Source: Ilex aquifolium (Eukaryota > Streptophyta > Magnoliopsida > Aquifoliales > Aquifoliaceae). Taken from it: a stretch of DNA of 64,000 nucleotides. The position numbers and the translations under genes are program-made. Positions 35,487-47,370 of the stretch are shown here, in pieces. The stretch covers positions 17,931,844 through 17,995,843 of the forward strand of contig OX637402.1 of NCBI GenBank assembly GCA_951799425.1. The letters run 5' to 3'. Position 1 is the stretch's first letter; each line of letters starts with the position of its first letter. Below the pieces are notes generated by a model that saw only the letters and a program-made list of their open reading frames with translations, was not told the origin of the DNA and searched no databases.

Positions 35487-37077
35487 TTATCAAAAAAATA
35501 TTTTATTTATATTAATTTATATGCTTTTTTTTTATCAAATATTAATTTATATTTAACAAATTGTGTACTATTAAGTTCATCTTATATATAATTAGTTTTA
35601 TAAATGAGTCGTGTCTTATTATTTTTTTAATTAATTTTACTCTTATCTAATTTATTTATTAATCGTGTTATATCGAGTTCACATGTCGTTTATAAAATGA
35701 ATAACTTAAGAAAGAATTAAACTCTCTAATTTCGTCTCGTATTAACTTATTGTGTCATATTTTGACACTCTAAATAATAACTTTGTCGAAGAAGAAAAAA
35801 AAATTCAATATAAATATAATACAATGTTAAAATTGTCATGTTTTTATAATTGCCTAATAATAAACAACTAAGTGCCCAAGTCAGTCAATGGATCGATTTA
35901 AGGTGTTCGGATTAGTTTCGCATATCTCGACTAATTTCTTTTTCGATTCGATTAAAAACAGGTCATTTACATTGAGAGCAGAGTATTCATCCCTCATACC
36001 CTGACTCCAAATAATTGTCAAAATTCAAACTGGTTTACAACTCATTTATGTGAATTGAAAAATGTTACATAAGTCAAATGAAATTCAAAAATTAAAACCT
36101 AAATGAATATTATCCCTTAGATAAGTGTGAGATGAGTGGATCCCATTGAAAAAATTGATAGGATCCACTCATTCAATGGATGATATGTATTTGTGTTACA
36201 ATTTTTTTATTTTCATTTAGATTTTGTAACATTGCTGATGTGAATTTTAACAGTAGCTGTTAGTTAATTCATAACAAAACGAGGCCGTTTCAATGTAAGA
36301 TTTCCCTTATAGTGTCGTGTTTGACTGACATAGTCTTGAGGCCTCCTTGCCGTGAGAAAACTCGAGACTGTAACAGCGGCCACACGGCCATCCCCACATC
36401 AAGCCATAGTCCCAATGACAAAAGAACCCCCCTATTATATCTTGAAATTACCACGACAGGTTGTCATATTGAATAAAGATAAAAGTCAAATAAAAAGAGA
36501 AATTATTTTCACACCCCCTTTACTGTTAATCAATAGTAAGGTTATCCCGCATTGGTTTTACATGGAGGTATATGTAGGGATTTCAGTGGCATGGTTTTGG
36601 ATGGTGGAGCTAGTTGTGGCTTTCAGTTATTAGTTTGGCATGATTTGTATTTGTTGGTGATGGTGAGTTTCACTTGTGATAGAAAAATAATATTTACTGG
36701 TGATTGTAATAATGATACTAGTTGTTTCGATGACGGGTATAGAATATGAAGCTGGTGATGGGCATGGTAAGTTTTAGATTTGTTATTTATACTAGCCTGG
36801 TGAAGGTGGTGGATATACTTAGGTTGTAGAGAAGTGGTGGGTTCATTTGTGACGGTGAATGTTATCCCGTTGCATGTTGGCTTCAATTTTTCCATCATTA
36901 GTGGAGTTAGATAGTATATTTGATATGAAATTCATTACACAGTCGATTGCTACATTAGTTGTTCAATTATTTTAATGTGATTCATAATCAATTGATTTAG
37001 CCATGTCGGAGTTCCTCTGGCTACAATTTAGAGAACTAGTATCTATTCAATTTTCAATTTTGATTAACGTTGGTCAG
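35487..37077. other. AT-rich intergenic region with an old SINE piece
   Basis: No gene seen. About 35912-36033 is a minus-strand fragment of the SINE family described at 37093 (its TAGTCGAGATATGC...CCGAACACC and TTGACAATTATTTGGAG modules). Around 36130-36175 is a short hairpin, GAGTGGATCC facing GGATCCACTC, similar to the core of the MITE at 47649. Confidence 0.5.
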
Positions 37078-37092
37078 AAAGAGACCATTTTA

Positions 37093-37321
37093 ACCCCAAA
37101 TAGTAGTTCAATTGGTAACAGGAACGAGCTGTAAAAACAAACGTTTTGAGTTTGAATTTTGACAATTTTTTAGAGACAGACCATGCAAGACTTATCTATC
37201 ATAAATACCCTAGTTCTAGTGTGGATGCTCTGTCTTTGACTTGACACCGGGGGGAGAGAATTAGTCGAAGTGCTCGTAAGCTGGTTCAGACACCCTTAAC
37301 CGTTGAACCAAAAAAAGAAAA
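37093..37321 (+). mobile_element. Au-like tRNA-derived SINE
   Basis: A near-complete copy: tRNA-like head (TAGTTCAATTGGTAACAGG as box A, GAGTTTGAATTTTG as degenerate box B), the conserved body TTGACACCGGGG and TTAGTCGAAGTGCTCGTAAG, and an A-rich end. It is flanked by 15-bp duplications AAAGAGACCATTTTA (37078-37092) and AAAGAGACCATCTTA (37322-37336), one mismatch apart. The body resembles the Au SINE family of angiosperms from memory. Confidence 0.8.
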
Positions 37322-37336
37322 AAAGAGACCATCTTA

Positions 37337-37558
37337 GTGTTGAAATCTTGTGTTATTTTATAAATATTAGGGGGTGGCAGGATGGTTTTGTAATAACTCT
37401 CGGGGTACGTAAATGTAATTTACCTCAAATAAATAACACTAATGGCATTTAAGTCCTTTCCACATTCAACAAAATATCTCCAGTGGTCTCTTCAACTGAA
37501 ACTCCCATATCCCACTTCTCTTCCTCTTCCACACCCCCCACAGCTCTATCGAGTCGCC
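37337..37558. promoter_or_regulatory. 5' region of the TPR-like gene
   Basis: About 220 bases between the SINE and the chosen start. An in-frame ATG at 37442 would add 39 residues; the ATG at 37559 sits in a better context (GCCATGG). The block 37345-37430 resembles the end of an inverted-repeat element (GGTACGTAAATGTAATTTACC). Confidence 0.4.
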
Positions 37559-40500
37559 ATGGCCGTCGTGGTCGGAAATATAGCTCTGATACTCGACGTG
37601 AACTCTCCACGTACCATAGTATCAGACCGCAAGGTCCGTCCGGTACCCTCCGACGTCGCCGTTTTGAACCTCTTCAAGAAAGACCCACACCACCCTTCTA
37701 TCTCCACAAACGGCTTCGAATTCGAGAAAGATAGTCGAAATCAGAGAGTTGGTGTTCGAGGGAAGGCGAATTCGAAGGTTAATGCGGTGGATTACGGGTC
37801 GAGCGACGATGATAACGGGAATGGAAATGGGTATGAGGAAGAGGAAGGAGATGAGAAGTTTGATTGGGAGAAGGAGATGAGGAGGAGAGTGAAGGAGATT
37901 GAGGAGATGAGAGAGTTGGAGAAGAAAGCTGAGGAGTTGCAGAGCAGGATGGGAGATGAGGGAGAGGGAGAGGGAGAGGGAGAAGGAAAAGAAGAGACGG
38001 AGGAAGAGAAGCGGATGAGAGTCAAAAAAGAGCTTGAAAAGGTGAGATTTAATTTAATTTTTCAATTTGTTGATCTGAAATCATTTGGGCTCTACACTTT
38101 AGTTGTAGAAATGGAAAGAAAATGTGCTTGATTCTCAGCAACCAAGCAAGAAAATTAAGCAGTTTAAGCATTTCCTCTGTGTTTTTCTCAGCTGTGTCGT
38201 ATCCAGTATAAGGGGCATAGTATTTTTTTGTTATGCATTTCATAACTATTGTAGAAGTAGATATTTGATTGTGCCAATTTAGAATGTTATTGTCATTTAA
38301 CAAATAGTGGCTGGCTGGGGAAGTTGATTGTTCTATGAAGATTTTGGGACATAGATTTGTTCTTGTTTAATTGTTGTCGTGTTGTCGCCTGTAGTGAAGC
38401 TAGTTTTGTTGTTTTCGTATGAGAGAGTAGGTGGCTAAGGAGCAAGCAGAGAGGAGGAAAACGGCACAGTTGATGTTTGAATTGGGTCAGAGGGCTTATG
38501 GGAAGGGTATGTATGGACGAGCCATGGAATTTCTAGAAGGTGCTCTCACTATCATTCCAAGACCTACTCTGTTTGGTGGTGAGGTTGGTTTTATCTTCGA
38601 TGATAAAACGTGGTTTCTTTTGAAAATTGGTTGAGTTTAATGAACATGTTGAATCATGTACTGATGGGAAAACTATGGTTCTTATTTTCAGATTCAAATA
38701 TGGCTTGCCATGGCCTATGAGGCTAATAATCGCCATGCGGATTGCATTGCTCTTTATCAGCAGTTGGAAAGGAAGCATCCTAGTGTCAGCATCCGACGCC
38801 AAGCTGCAGAACTTCGATACATCTTGCAAGCACCTAAGCTCAAGATATCCCAGGAAGAGATGGTTACCATTCCACTGATAGGTTCTAGCTATGACAGGTG
38901 AGTTTTAGTTTGGACATCTCTTCAATTAGTGTCAACATCACTAATGCTAGTTGTTGTTCTAGCTAATCTATACAATATGTTGCTCATGTTTCAAGTATAA
39001 TGGCATAGGATTATAGTCATCCATCGGTGTGTGGTGGTGTTTTTTTTTTTTGTGGGTTGGGAGAGAGAGAGAGAGAGAGAGAGCAGGAATGGTAAAAGAT
39101 GGTCTTCCATAGAACCTCTAACCAAAACAGGCATGTGTGAGGATCGGCTTGTAGTCCTACCTTTCTGCATTGGCATGGATGAGCTAGCTCACATCTTAGG
39201 CAAAGGTTGTATGGTTTAAGATATTTATTGAAAACGCCATTCGAGTCTACAAAATTGATTAGGAAAACTATACAAAATGCTTAGAAACTACAGTAAAGAA
39301 TGTGTTTGATTTCTGGAGTAGGGGAACACTCGGCTTATTTTTTTCAACAAAAAAGAAAAGGATAGAAAAATTCCGCAATCTTGCAAGAAAGTGAGATGAG
39401 ATGGTTTTCTATGTGCAGTCAGTGCTAATGACTGCAATAGCGAGGAGTGATTTGGTTCAAGTTGAAGACACTACATGACGAAAAGAATAGCCTAGGTCAA
39501 GGGAGTGTGAAGAGACCAAATTACCTGTGATTATAATTAACGGTGTGACCTTGGATTTCCATGAACTAATGAATAGGATTCAAGTATGTGTATCCAAATA
39601 CCTAGGAATTAGGATGTGGTTGGATTGGTGCTTTTTTTTTTTTTGGCTGCTTAATTAGGAATATTTTTGTAAAACAAAATTGGAACTAAAGAGATACATT
39701 TTGAAGGTAACCATAAATCCTTGCAAATAGTCTCAAACCCTAAGAAGTTCCAGAGTTAGAGAACCAAACAATACTGCACCTGAAATACAGACACAACACT
39801 CAGCATTCTATGCTTAGTCACCACTACACCTTGCCAAGGTGCTTGATTTGAGTTCATTGTCAATTCATTTGATTAATTATTTGAAAGTTTCTCAGTTCCA
39901 AGGGGGGGAAAGAGGAAGAGGAGAGAGAGTGAGAGGGACTTATTTTGGACCACCCTCTTTTTAGGCTGAGCAATATGGTCAAGGGCGTCGCTACTAGGAG
40001 CAAGGAAATTCTCTTCTGGTTGTCACTACTTGGAGCAAGGAAATTGTCTTCTGGTCATGTTGTCAATTGTCATACTTTCCTGCCTAAGTTTGTTTCATAC
40101 TTGGTTCCTGTTCTCTTGAGTCTCGACTGCCAGATATTTGTTCCAGCTTTGCAGTAGAAATTTCTTACTAATTAAAATGGGGGTTTCAACATCCAGTATT
40201 TTTTATTCAGCTGATAGTTGTGACTATAAGATTGAAGATGGATCTTAGGTATTTCTAATTGAATGCAATAAAACTCCAGAACTGCAAATTTAAATAGTTT
40301 CAGCAAACTCAACGAGACATTTTTAGCAGTCATCTTTCCTCGGTTTTCATGCCAGAAACACAGGATATGAATTCTGGATTCTTAACACCTTTATGCTGCG
40401 ATAGCTGCATAACCCTTTATTATCCTTCCCGTTTCAATTATTTCTAGTGCAAAACCTTTTTTGGTAGTGGTAGACTTATTATCTTATTTCTGGAGTATGT

Positions 40501-41099
40501 TCAGTTGGTAAATTAAGTAATTTCTCCTGTTGTCCACCAAAGTCTTTATTCAATATAGAAAAATTGCATCTGGAATCCATATTACTATCATGCTTAGAGC
40601 CCAATTAAATGTATAACATCGCACAACAACGACAGGGACAACTTTCTTGTCTTCTTGTACTTTTGTAGTTTCATTAGGAAACCCCTTTTATTACTTTCAT
40701 TGTTTTGGTCAGTGATCATGGCATTTTGAGAGGTGATCAACATCATACTCATAATAATAACAGCCTCGGATGCCTTCCCAATCCATACTTTTCATGTCAT
40801 AGCTAAAATATGTTGTTTTTAACATGATGTACAAGGAGTTTGCCCTAGTATGACATCCTGTTTGTGTTGATATTTACACATTGCTGTTCTACAGCTATGC
40901 AGTAACATGGACTGATAAATACAAGGACAAAGATCAAAAAAGTGGGTCGACAACCAACCAGCTCCCATCAAAGAGAGATTACTTGGGGGACTTTTTGGTG
41001 TGGCGGCCGCCAATTGGGTTGGAGAAGAACCAGACATTCTGGGTAGTTTTATCATTATGGCTGGGTTTGGTTGGAGCTGCCCTCTTTCTGCAAAAATGA
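37559..41099 (+). CDS. TPR-like chloroplast protein with C-terminal membrane helix
   Basis: Four exons with GT-AG introns, 37559-38041, 38431-38583, 38692-38897 and 40895-41099, total 1047 bases and 348 residues. Exon 1 gives an N-terminus without known domain followed by a highly charged Glu/Lys-rich, probably coiled-coil segment with a GE-repeat run. Exons 2 and 3 encode a tetratricopeptide-like helical region (LMFELGQRAYGKGMYGRAME, IQIWLAMAYEANNRHADCI, QQLERKHP, RRQAAELRYILQAPKL). Exon 4 ends in a hydrophobic helix (FWVVLSLWLGLVGAALFLQ) that could anchor the protein in a plastid membrane. It resembles a conserved single-copy plant TPR-like superfamily protein of unknown function (Arabidopsis At1g78915 as I recall it). 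The start could be ATG 37442 instead. The last intron is 2 kb. No lesion was seen. Confidence 0.85.
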
Positions 41100-41912
41100 T
41101 GCACATACGTACATGAAAGCTGTGGAGTGGCATGTATTCTTTTTATGAATATAGTTTGTCATTACTGTATGTAAAGAACCATGTATTTGAAAATTCCTCT
41201 GTAGTCTCAGAAAAACATAAAAGAAAAACCAAAAATTCTGAATCAATCATCTATTTAACGCTGATTTATGTTTTTAAGATAGGATGAGAGATGGGGTCAT
41301 CTTATTGGGCACAACTCTAATGATGTCGTTTTATGTGTAAAACGACATCGTTTTATGTGTAGCATCCTGTGCTGTACATTAGAGGAGCCGGATTCCATTT
41401 TGCTTCGCCATTTGTAACTTGAAAAGATTATAAAAATTAAAATGAAAACAAAAGAATGCGTGGCTTGCCAGCATGGGTGGGAGTTTGGATTTAGCCATCT
41501 TATTACAAGATGTGTGAATTCTACACGATATGATTGATTCACTCTTGTTTGGATTTGTGAACCCTTGAGAGATTTAGATCGAAAATATACACCAACAGTA
41601 AGGGAGACAGGAGTGGAGTGCAAATGAGCTAAGTCAAACCGAACTGAATAATAGATCGATCAAATTTGATTTAAAATTTAAAAGAGTTTTGATAAAGTTA
41701 TTTCTGAGAGTCGATCTCAAATGAACTTGGAACTTAGGTTTTTTTATTTTTGATATAATCTTAGGTGCTACCTAGCTAATCAAATCAAGTTAGAACAAGT
41801 TTCAAAAAAATTAAGGCTTAAAAATATGTTTATATTCACTCATTTTATTATACGAAATGATTTTAAACACCATTTCAATAATAAATTAATTTAAACAACT
41901 TTATTTAGATAT
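41100..41912. other. Intergenic spacer
   Basis: No gene. A small perfect inverted repeat, GATGTCGTTTT facing AAAACGACATC, lies at about 41322-41351 and is probably incidental or terminator-like. Confidence 0.5.
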
Positions 41913-41924
41913 TGGGCTAGGCCC
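41913..41924 (+). promoter_or_regulatory. Site II-like TGGGC/GGCCC element upstream of RPL27A
   Basis: TGGGCTAGGCCC about 220 bases before the start codon. TGGGC(C/T) site II motifs are enriched in plant ribosomal protein promoters. Identified by motif only. Confidence 0.5.
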
Positions 41925-42085
41925 TTCAGTCCATTTGAAGTTATAGTTCAAGCCCTGGCCTCCCTCCATAACTCGATCCAGCAACAGGGGCCATGTACAA
42001 TTGTAAATCAGCACAAAAGTCGAGGGTAAAAGGGTAAACGGAAAACCTATCTCCTCTCTCCCGTTAAAACACACCCAACAGTCCC

Positions 42086-42094
42086 AAACCCTAG
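42086..42094 (+). promoter_or_regulatory. Telo-box in the RPL27A leader
   Basis: AAACCCTAG lies 46 bases before the ATG. Telo-boxes (AAACCCTA) near the transcription start are a hallmark of plant translation-apparatus genes and act together with site II motifs. Confidence 0.7.
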
Positions 42095-42139
42095 CTTTCA
42101 TTTCACATCACAGCCGCTGAGACCACAGATCACTTGACC

Positions 42140-42580
42140 ATGACGACACGATTCAAGAAGAATCGGAAGAAGCGAGGCCACGTGAGCGCCGGACACGGCC
42201 GCATCGGAAAGCACCGGAAACACCCCGGCGGCCGCGGAAACGCCGGAGGTATGCACCACCACCGAATCCTCTTCGATAAGTACCATCCTGGCTACTTCGG
42301 CAAGGTGGGAATGAGGTATTTCCACAGGCTCCGTAACAAGTTCCACTGCCCCATTGTCAACATCGACAAGCTCTGGTCGATGGTACCCCAAGACGTCAAA
42401 GACAAGGCGGATCAGAAAAATGTTCCAATGATCGATGTGACTCAGTTCGGGTATTTTAAGGTGCTTGGAAAAGGGGTTTTGCCCAGTGATCAACCGGTGG
42501 TGGTGAAGGCCAAGCTTGTGTCCAAGATTGCTGAGAAGAAGATTAAAGAGGCTGGTGGTGCCGTCGTTCTCACCGCTTAG
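42140..42580 (+). CDS. RPL27A: Large-subunit ribosomal protein L27a (uL15)
   Basis: A single open exon of 146 residues, the usual length for plant L27a. The N-terminus [20 protein letters not shown] with its basic, Gly/His-rich extension ([20 protein letters not shown]) is the rRNA-binding tail, and [15 protein letters not shown] and [14 protein letters not shown] follow in the globular part. The C-terminus [21 protein letters not shown] is typical. The protein is part of the cytosolic 60S subunit. ATG 42140 is chosen because an upstream in-frame codon at 42134 is TTG. Several plant RPL27A genes are intronless, and the telo-box and site II motifs upstream suggest an expressed gene rather than a retrocopy. 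No stops or frameshifts were seen. Confidence 0.96.
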   Translation: MTTRFKKNRKKRGHVSAGHGRIGKHRKHPGGRGNAGGMHHHRILFDKYHPGYFGKVGMRYFHRLRNKFHCPIVNIDKLWSMVPQDVKDKADQKNVPMIDVTQFGYFKVLGKGVLPSDQPVVVKAKLVSKIAEKKIKEAGGAVVLTA

Positions 42581-43050
42581 GTTTGCATTCTTTTCTTTTT
42601 AAAATTTTGTTTTCGACTCTATTTGGATTTGCTGAAGTAGGAATCTTATCTCATCAGATATGTTTTATAATGTGTTTTCAGCAAATTTTCTTGTTGATTT
42701 CATTTGATGGTTTACTTGAGATTTTGGATAGAACCGCAACCAAACCAAACACGTTTTCTGTTTCAAATTTTTACCGCAGAAATAAACAAAAACCGATTGT
42801 GTTTTCGTTTTTTTTTTTTTTTGAAAACATAAAAACAGAAACGTTATCGAAGGCACCCTTAGATACTGTATTTATATATGGTCTTTGGCTTTTGCTAAAT
42901 ACAATGCTTTGGGTGAAGATTCAGGTACTTTGTGCTGAACACTTTCCTTTTATGATGTTAAAAGGAATGAAATCATTCGAGTATATTCCAATCTTATTAG
43001 CCTAGAGTAGAATTAGATGGTGTCTTTTACTACTCCCTCAAGTTTAGCGG
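42581..43050. other. RPL27A 3' region and spacer
   Basis: T-rich sequence consistent with a 3' untranslated region, followed by non-coding DNA. The 140-codon frame starting at 42583 shows no family resemblance. Confidence 0.45.
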
Positions 43051-44121
43051 GTGGTTACTGTAGCTTTATATTGGGCCATGGCAGCATTTTATCTCAAAAA
43101 AAGAGATCCGATTAGTGTTCAGAGGTTTGTGTTACCCATTTACCTGATGCCTACATACTTCGCACTCGGTGTCATTGTATGTCTTCAAAAGCCAGAAATA
43201 TTGATGGTGTCCACTACTATGCTTTATATTTTCTGGTTAACCAGCTTTTTCTCCATTCATTTGCTGTTCTGGTGTTCTGCAGTTAGAAACATCTTTAGGT
43301 ACTGTTCTATCTTGTGGACTTGAATGCCTGGATTTACAAATGATGAGGACTTCTGTTAGGATTCATCATCTTGAATGGAGCCATAGCTAGAAACAAGGAA
43401 ATTTATCTTGATTTTCTCCAATGCATTTTAGTGTTTAGGGATCTGTCAAATGACAGAATTAGCGATCTGGTCTTCTTTTTGAAACTGTTTCTGTAGTTGC
43501 CTTTGCTTCTATTCGTTCAGCATCTGCCAGGAAAGGGTGGCTGTTGGTCGTCATTGCGGTTTATCTACCACTCACAAGACCACCGAGAACTTCGACTTAG
43601 CTCCCAAAGGTAATCCACCCGGGCCTTCCCTAACCTATACAACGAGAGTGGAAGGGAGACGAAGTCCTAACTAAATCATCACACAAGCTACCATTCCATC
43701 TATCATATCAGTCGAGTCCCCCTCTATAGAAGACTTCTTCTGAATGGCATAATTGTCCGATTTTTTCCTCCATCCTCATAGAAAACTGACTCCTCCTACT
43801 CCCTTTATCCTTTAGGATAGGACTTTTGAAGTTGGAATCTTCATCGAATGGATTTTATAATTCAGGTGTAAGGTGCAAGAATTCTGTTTTGAAGGATGCT
43901 TCTCCAAGTACATGGTGGATTACCATAGTCAGCTTTCAGGATTGAGCAAGGGGCTGGGAGGATTTACTGTTTTGATCTATTTCCAGCTTGGCTGGGTCAA
44001 TCCTGTCATGCCAAATGCTGTTCAAGTAATGAAAATCCATACCTTTGCCTATTTGACCCTCATTAGCCCAAGCAATTTTCTTTCAGCATTCTTTTATGCC
44101 TACAAAGCAACGAAATATTAA
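43051..44121 (+). other. Unidentified hydrophobic reading frames, possible pseudogene
   Basis: Two separate frames, 43051-43323 (90 codons) and 43873-44121 (82 codons), encode hydrophobic stretches (for example FVLPIYLMPTYFALGVIVCL and FTVLIYFQLGWVNPVM) that could be membrane segments. The DNA between them (43480-43830) is richer in C/T and G than its surroundings. I do not recognise a family. It could be a decayed membrane-protein gene or organelle-derived DNA. Confidence 0.25.
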
Positions 44122-44218
44122 GATTACCACACAAAGCTTGAGAGACTTTAGAACAACCCATGGAATGTGTAATGGATGGATTGAGCAATTAGTTTAGCAA
44201 AGATTTTTGGGTAAATTT

Positions 44219-45365
44219 CACTGAAAATCCTTCTGATTTTTGAAATATCACTGCGTATCTCTGTATTTTATATAAACGTTTCACAAATCGTCCATGTCGT
44301 CTAATGTCGTTAGTGACAAGTAAAAAATGTGTGATATGATGGTTTATTCTCTTATGAGTAGTCAAATTTGCCCTTGGCAATATAAACCGAGTTAAAGTAG
44401 TAGGAAACATTTTTTTAGTATTAATTTAGTTAAATTAAATGCTAATTAGACTAAATAGAATGTTTCCTATAAAAAAAGTAGATTAAATAAGATGTTAATT
44501 TGGTGTTAATTTTAAAAAATATTATTAATTTGATAAAATTGAATATTGAATTCACAAGATTAATGTTAATTTTATAAAATTGAATGACTATTTGGTATTT
44601 GATTTGATGAAATTGAATGGTAATTTGAAATTCAATCAAAAAAATGATTTTAATTTGATAAATTGGATGTTAAATTGATGAAATTAAATTTTAATTTGAG
44701 GTTAATTTGATGAAATTGAATATTGGTTTGGTGTTAATTTTATAAAATTGAATATCGATTTGATTAGATTGAATATTAGTTTGTTGAAATAAAATGACAA
44801 GTTTATAAAATTTAAGATCAATTTCACGTTAATTTGGTAAAATCTTGTATTAATTTAATAAAATTTAATTTTAATTTGATAAAGTTGATAGTTACTTTGG
44901 TGTTAATTAGATTATTAATTTGGTAGTTAAATTGATGAAGTTTAATGTGATTTTAATAAAATTGAATGTTAATTTGGTGTTGATTTTATGAAATTGAATA
45001 TTAAGTTGGTATTAATTTAATAAAGTTAAATGTTAATCAGATGAATTGAATGTTAATTTGGCAAAATTTAATGTTATTTTGTCAAAATTTGTTGTTAATT
45101 TGGTGCTAATTTGAATATTAATCAAACACAATTAATGGTCAATTTGATGTTAATTTGATAAAGTTATAGATTAATTTTGTATGAATTTGAGTAAGAGTAA
45201 TCAAGTAAAATGGGAGTTCTAATAAGGGTAATTAAGTAAAATCATATTTTTTGTTAGGTCGGTTAATCAATAAAAATTGACAGGTGTGTGCAGTGATATT
45301 TTAAAAATTAAAGAGGGTGTTAGTGAAATATGAATTAAATCCAGAGAATGTCATGAAATTTACCC
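44219..45365. mobile_element. Mutator-like non-autonomous element B, 1147 bp
   Basis: The ends GGGTAAATTTCA... and ...TGAAATTTACCC are inverted; similarity continues through ATATCACTGC about 45-90 bases in. Exact 9-bp duplications AAGATTTTT flank it (44210-44218 and 45366-45374). The interior is a degenerate repeat of AATTTGATAAAATTGAATGTT-like units of about 35-40 bp. Its architecture is the same as element A at 8392. Confidence 0.8.
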
Positions 45366-45583
45366 AAGATTTTTTTTATCCCTTTCCTTGCTTTTTTGAA
45401 AATTTTGGAATTTGTTAATAATATGGGTAAATTTCACATGAACCCCTTGTAATTAGGTCAAATGATAAAGCACCCCCAAACATTTCAAAAGTCTCTCATC
45501 GGTGTTTCAAGTTTGGTTGGCGTTAATAGAGTTGATAAAGTCTCTTATCGGTGTATTTTATATTTATACTTATGTTTGTGCAG

Positions 45584-46042
45584 TATTTCATTTACTTGTG
45601 CAACAATTGTGAACAAATTGCTCAATATTTGTTTAGGAGAATTACCTTTTGACCCCTCAATTTTGTCTGTCATTTCAAATCACTTTTTAATAATAATTAT
45701 ATTTCTCATATTATATCTTCAACTATAGTTGTTAGTTTAATTGACATCTGTTACAATTTAACAAAAAGTTTTTTAACTTTGTCCCTCCCCCAACCAAAAC
45801 ATGATTTCATTGTACTTTTTTTTTTTTTTTAGCTCAACGGTCATGAGTGTTCGGGTTAAACTTAGACGTACCTCGATTAATCCTCTTTTCAGTTCAGTCA
45901 AAGGTAAACTATCTATGTTGTGACTGAAAAATTTATGAGGGATAAATCTCTCATGGTTTGACTCTAAGGGGTTGTCAAGATTCGAACTCATGACGCTTGA
46001 ATTTACCGCTCGTTTTTGTTACCACTAAAACTACTCTCGGAG
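45584..46042. repeat. Dispersed 380-460 bp unit, copy 1 (copy 2 at 59210)
   Basis: From TATTTCATTTACTTGTGCAA onward this region aligns with 59210-59600 over about 240 bases of unique-looking sequence plus an antisense SINE at the same relative position. So the SINE was already present when the unit was copied. Confidence 0.75.
45816..46042 (-). mobile_element. Au-like SINE, minus strand, near full length
   Basis: On the minus strand it runs from AGTTTTAGTGGTAACAAAAA (box A region) through GAGTTCGAATCTTGAC (good box B), TTAATCGAGGTACGTCTAAG and CCGAACACTCATGACCG to an A-tail (T-run 45816-45831 on the plus strand). Flanks TTCATTGTAC and TTCATTTTAC (45806-45815 and 46043-46052) form a 10-bp duplication with one mismatch. 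Confidence 0.8.
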
Positions 46043-46399
46043 TTCATTTTACTTTGTCCGATATATAGACATTTTTTTGTCAAAAAGCGACGGATGTTTG
46101 TTTTGTTTAGGCACTGTGAAACCAAATTAAAGTAGTTGACGAAGTAGTGTTAAAATTTCAGTTTCATTAATCTAGGTCACGTCAAAGAAGTCAAGGTGTA
46201 ATTAATACCCTTTTTTTGTTAGCAAAATGTTATTTGAACTCTAAAAATTGATATTATTTATTGATTTTATTAATTATTATCATTAATATAATTGTCTCAG
46301 TATTTATTGAAATTTATTATCTATTCAATAATTATGATCAATGAATCAACAAATGGTGTCAACTTTTAGAGTCGCAAATGCAATTTCCTTCAAAAATAA

Positions 46400-47110
46400 G
46401 GGCCTGTTTGGTTTGCATCTCAAAAACAGTATCTGAAAACTATTTTTGAGAAGAGTTTTAAGAAAGTGTTTTTAAAAATTTTTAGATCACAAAACCTGTT
46501 TGGTTATATATTTTTGAAAATAGTTTTAAAGAACCAAAATTATAAAATTTGTTTGGACAATAATTTCCAATTTCCACCTCTCTTCGTCTCTGTCTCTCTC
46601 TCTTTCACTGTGCATCAAGACCACCCACAACCACCGCTAACCCACAACAACCTTCAACCCACAACCACCATCAACCCACAACCACCGCTAACCCACAACC
46701 ACCCAAACCGAGAACCACCCAACACCCACAACCACCACCTAACACCCAACACCGACAACCACCACCAGTCGTCGGATCTGTGCTTCAAGTCACCGGATCT
46801 GTGCTTCCAGTCACCGATCCATGGTGTCGGCAAGAGAGAGAGAGAGAGAGGTCAGGGAAACGAATGCCAAAAAAAAAAAAAAAATGCTTTTATGTTAAGT
46901 GCACAGTAAATGGGTTCTTCAGTTTTTCGTGTTTTCACAATTTCCAAATAAAACTCAGAAAACAAGCCTGGCTTGTTTTCTATTTTTGTGTCTCAAATTC
47001 CATTTTTTTCGAAAATTTTGAGAACAAAAAAGCTAAACAAACAGGTTTTGGGTGTTTTGAAAATTTTGAGAACAAAAAACTGTTTTGTAAATGCTAACCA
47101 AACACGGGTC
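46400..47110. mobile_element. Inverted-end element with TGTTTGGTT termini, 711 bp
   Basis: The left end GGGCCTGTTTGGTTTGCAT faces the right end ATGCTAACCAAACACGGGTC in inverted orientation, a terminal pattern very common among plant non-autonomous DNA elements. The interior has GTTTTTGAGAA modules near both ends and an ACCACCNNNAACCC-rich stretch. The target duplication is unclear, so the superfamily is not assigned. Confidence 0.55.
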
Positions 47111-47370
47111 TTTAATAAGATGGATGTTCAATTTTTTATCTCACCTTTGGATTTGTAACTATTTGCCTTGGTTGGAGGGTTGTCATCCAACGGACATGTG
47201 TCTTGCATTGGTTTGTTATAATGGCTAAAATTGACCAAAAAAGCTTAATTAGATCCTTAATTTTATATTCAGTTGAAAGTGAGTTCTATTTAAATTCACA
47301 ATTAATTTAATGATTATATTGAATTAAGTCTCTAAATTAGATCCTTATAGCATTGTTCATAAACTATATC

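Noticed and set aside
37093..37180. tRNA gene
   Set aside because: Box A and B-like sequences are degenerate and belong to a SINE with target duplications; no cloverleaf or anticodon stem could be drawn.
37483..37734. 83-codon frame overlapping TPR-like exon 1
   Set aside because: Out of frame with the conserved exons; Arg/Ser-rich by chance.
39945..40157. 70-codon frame in the 2-kb intron of the TPR-like gene
   Set aside because: No similarity to a known family and no supporting splice structure.
46466..46909. 147-codon Asn/Pro/His-rich frame
   Set aside because: Low-complexity interior of an inverted-end element.
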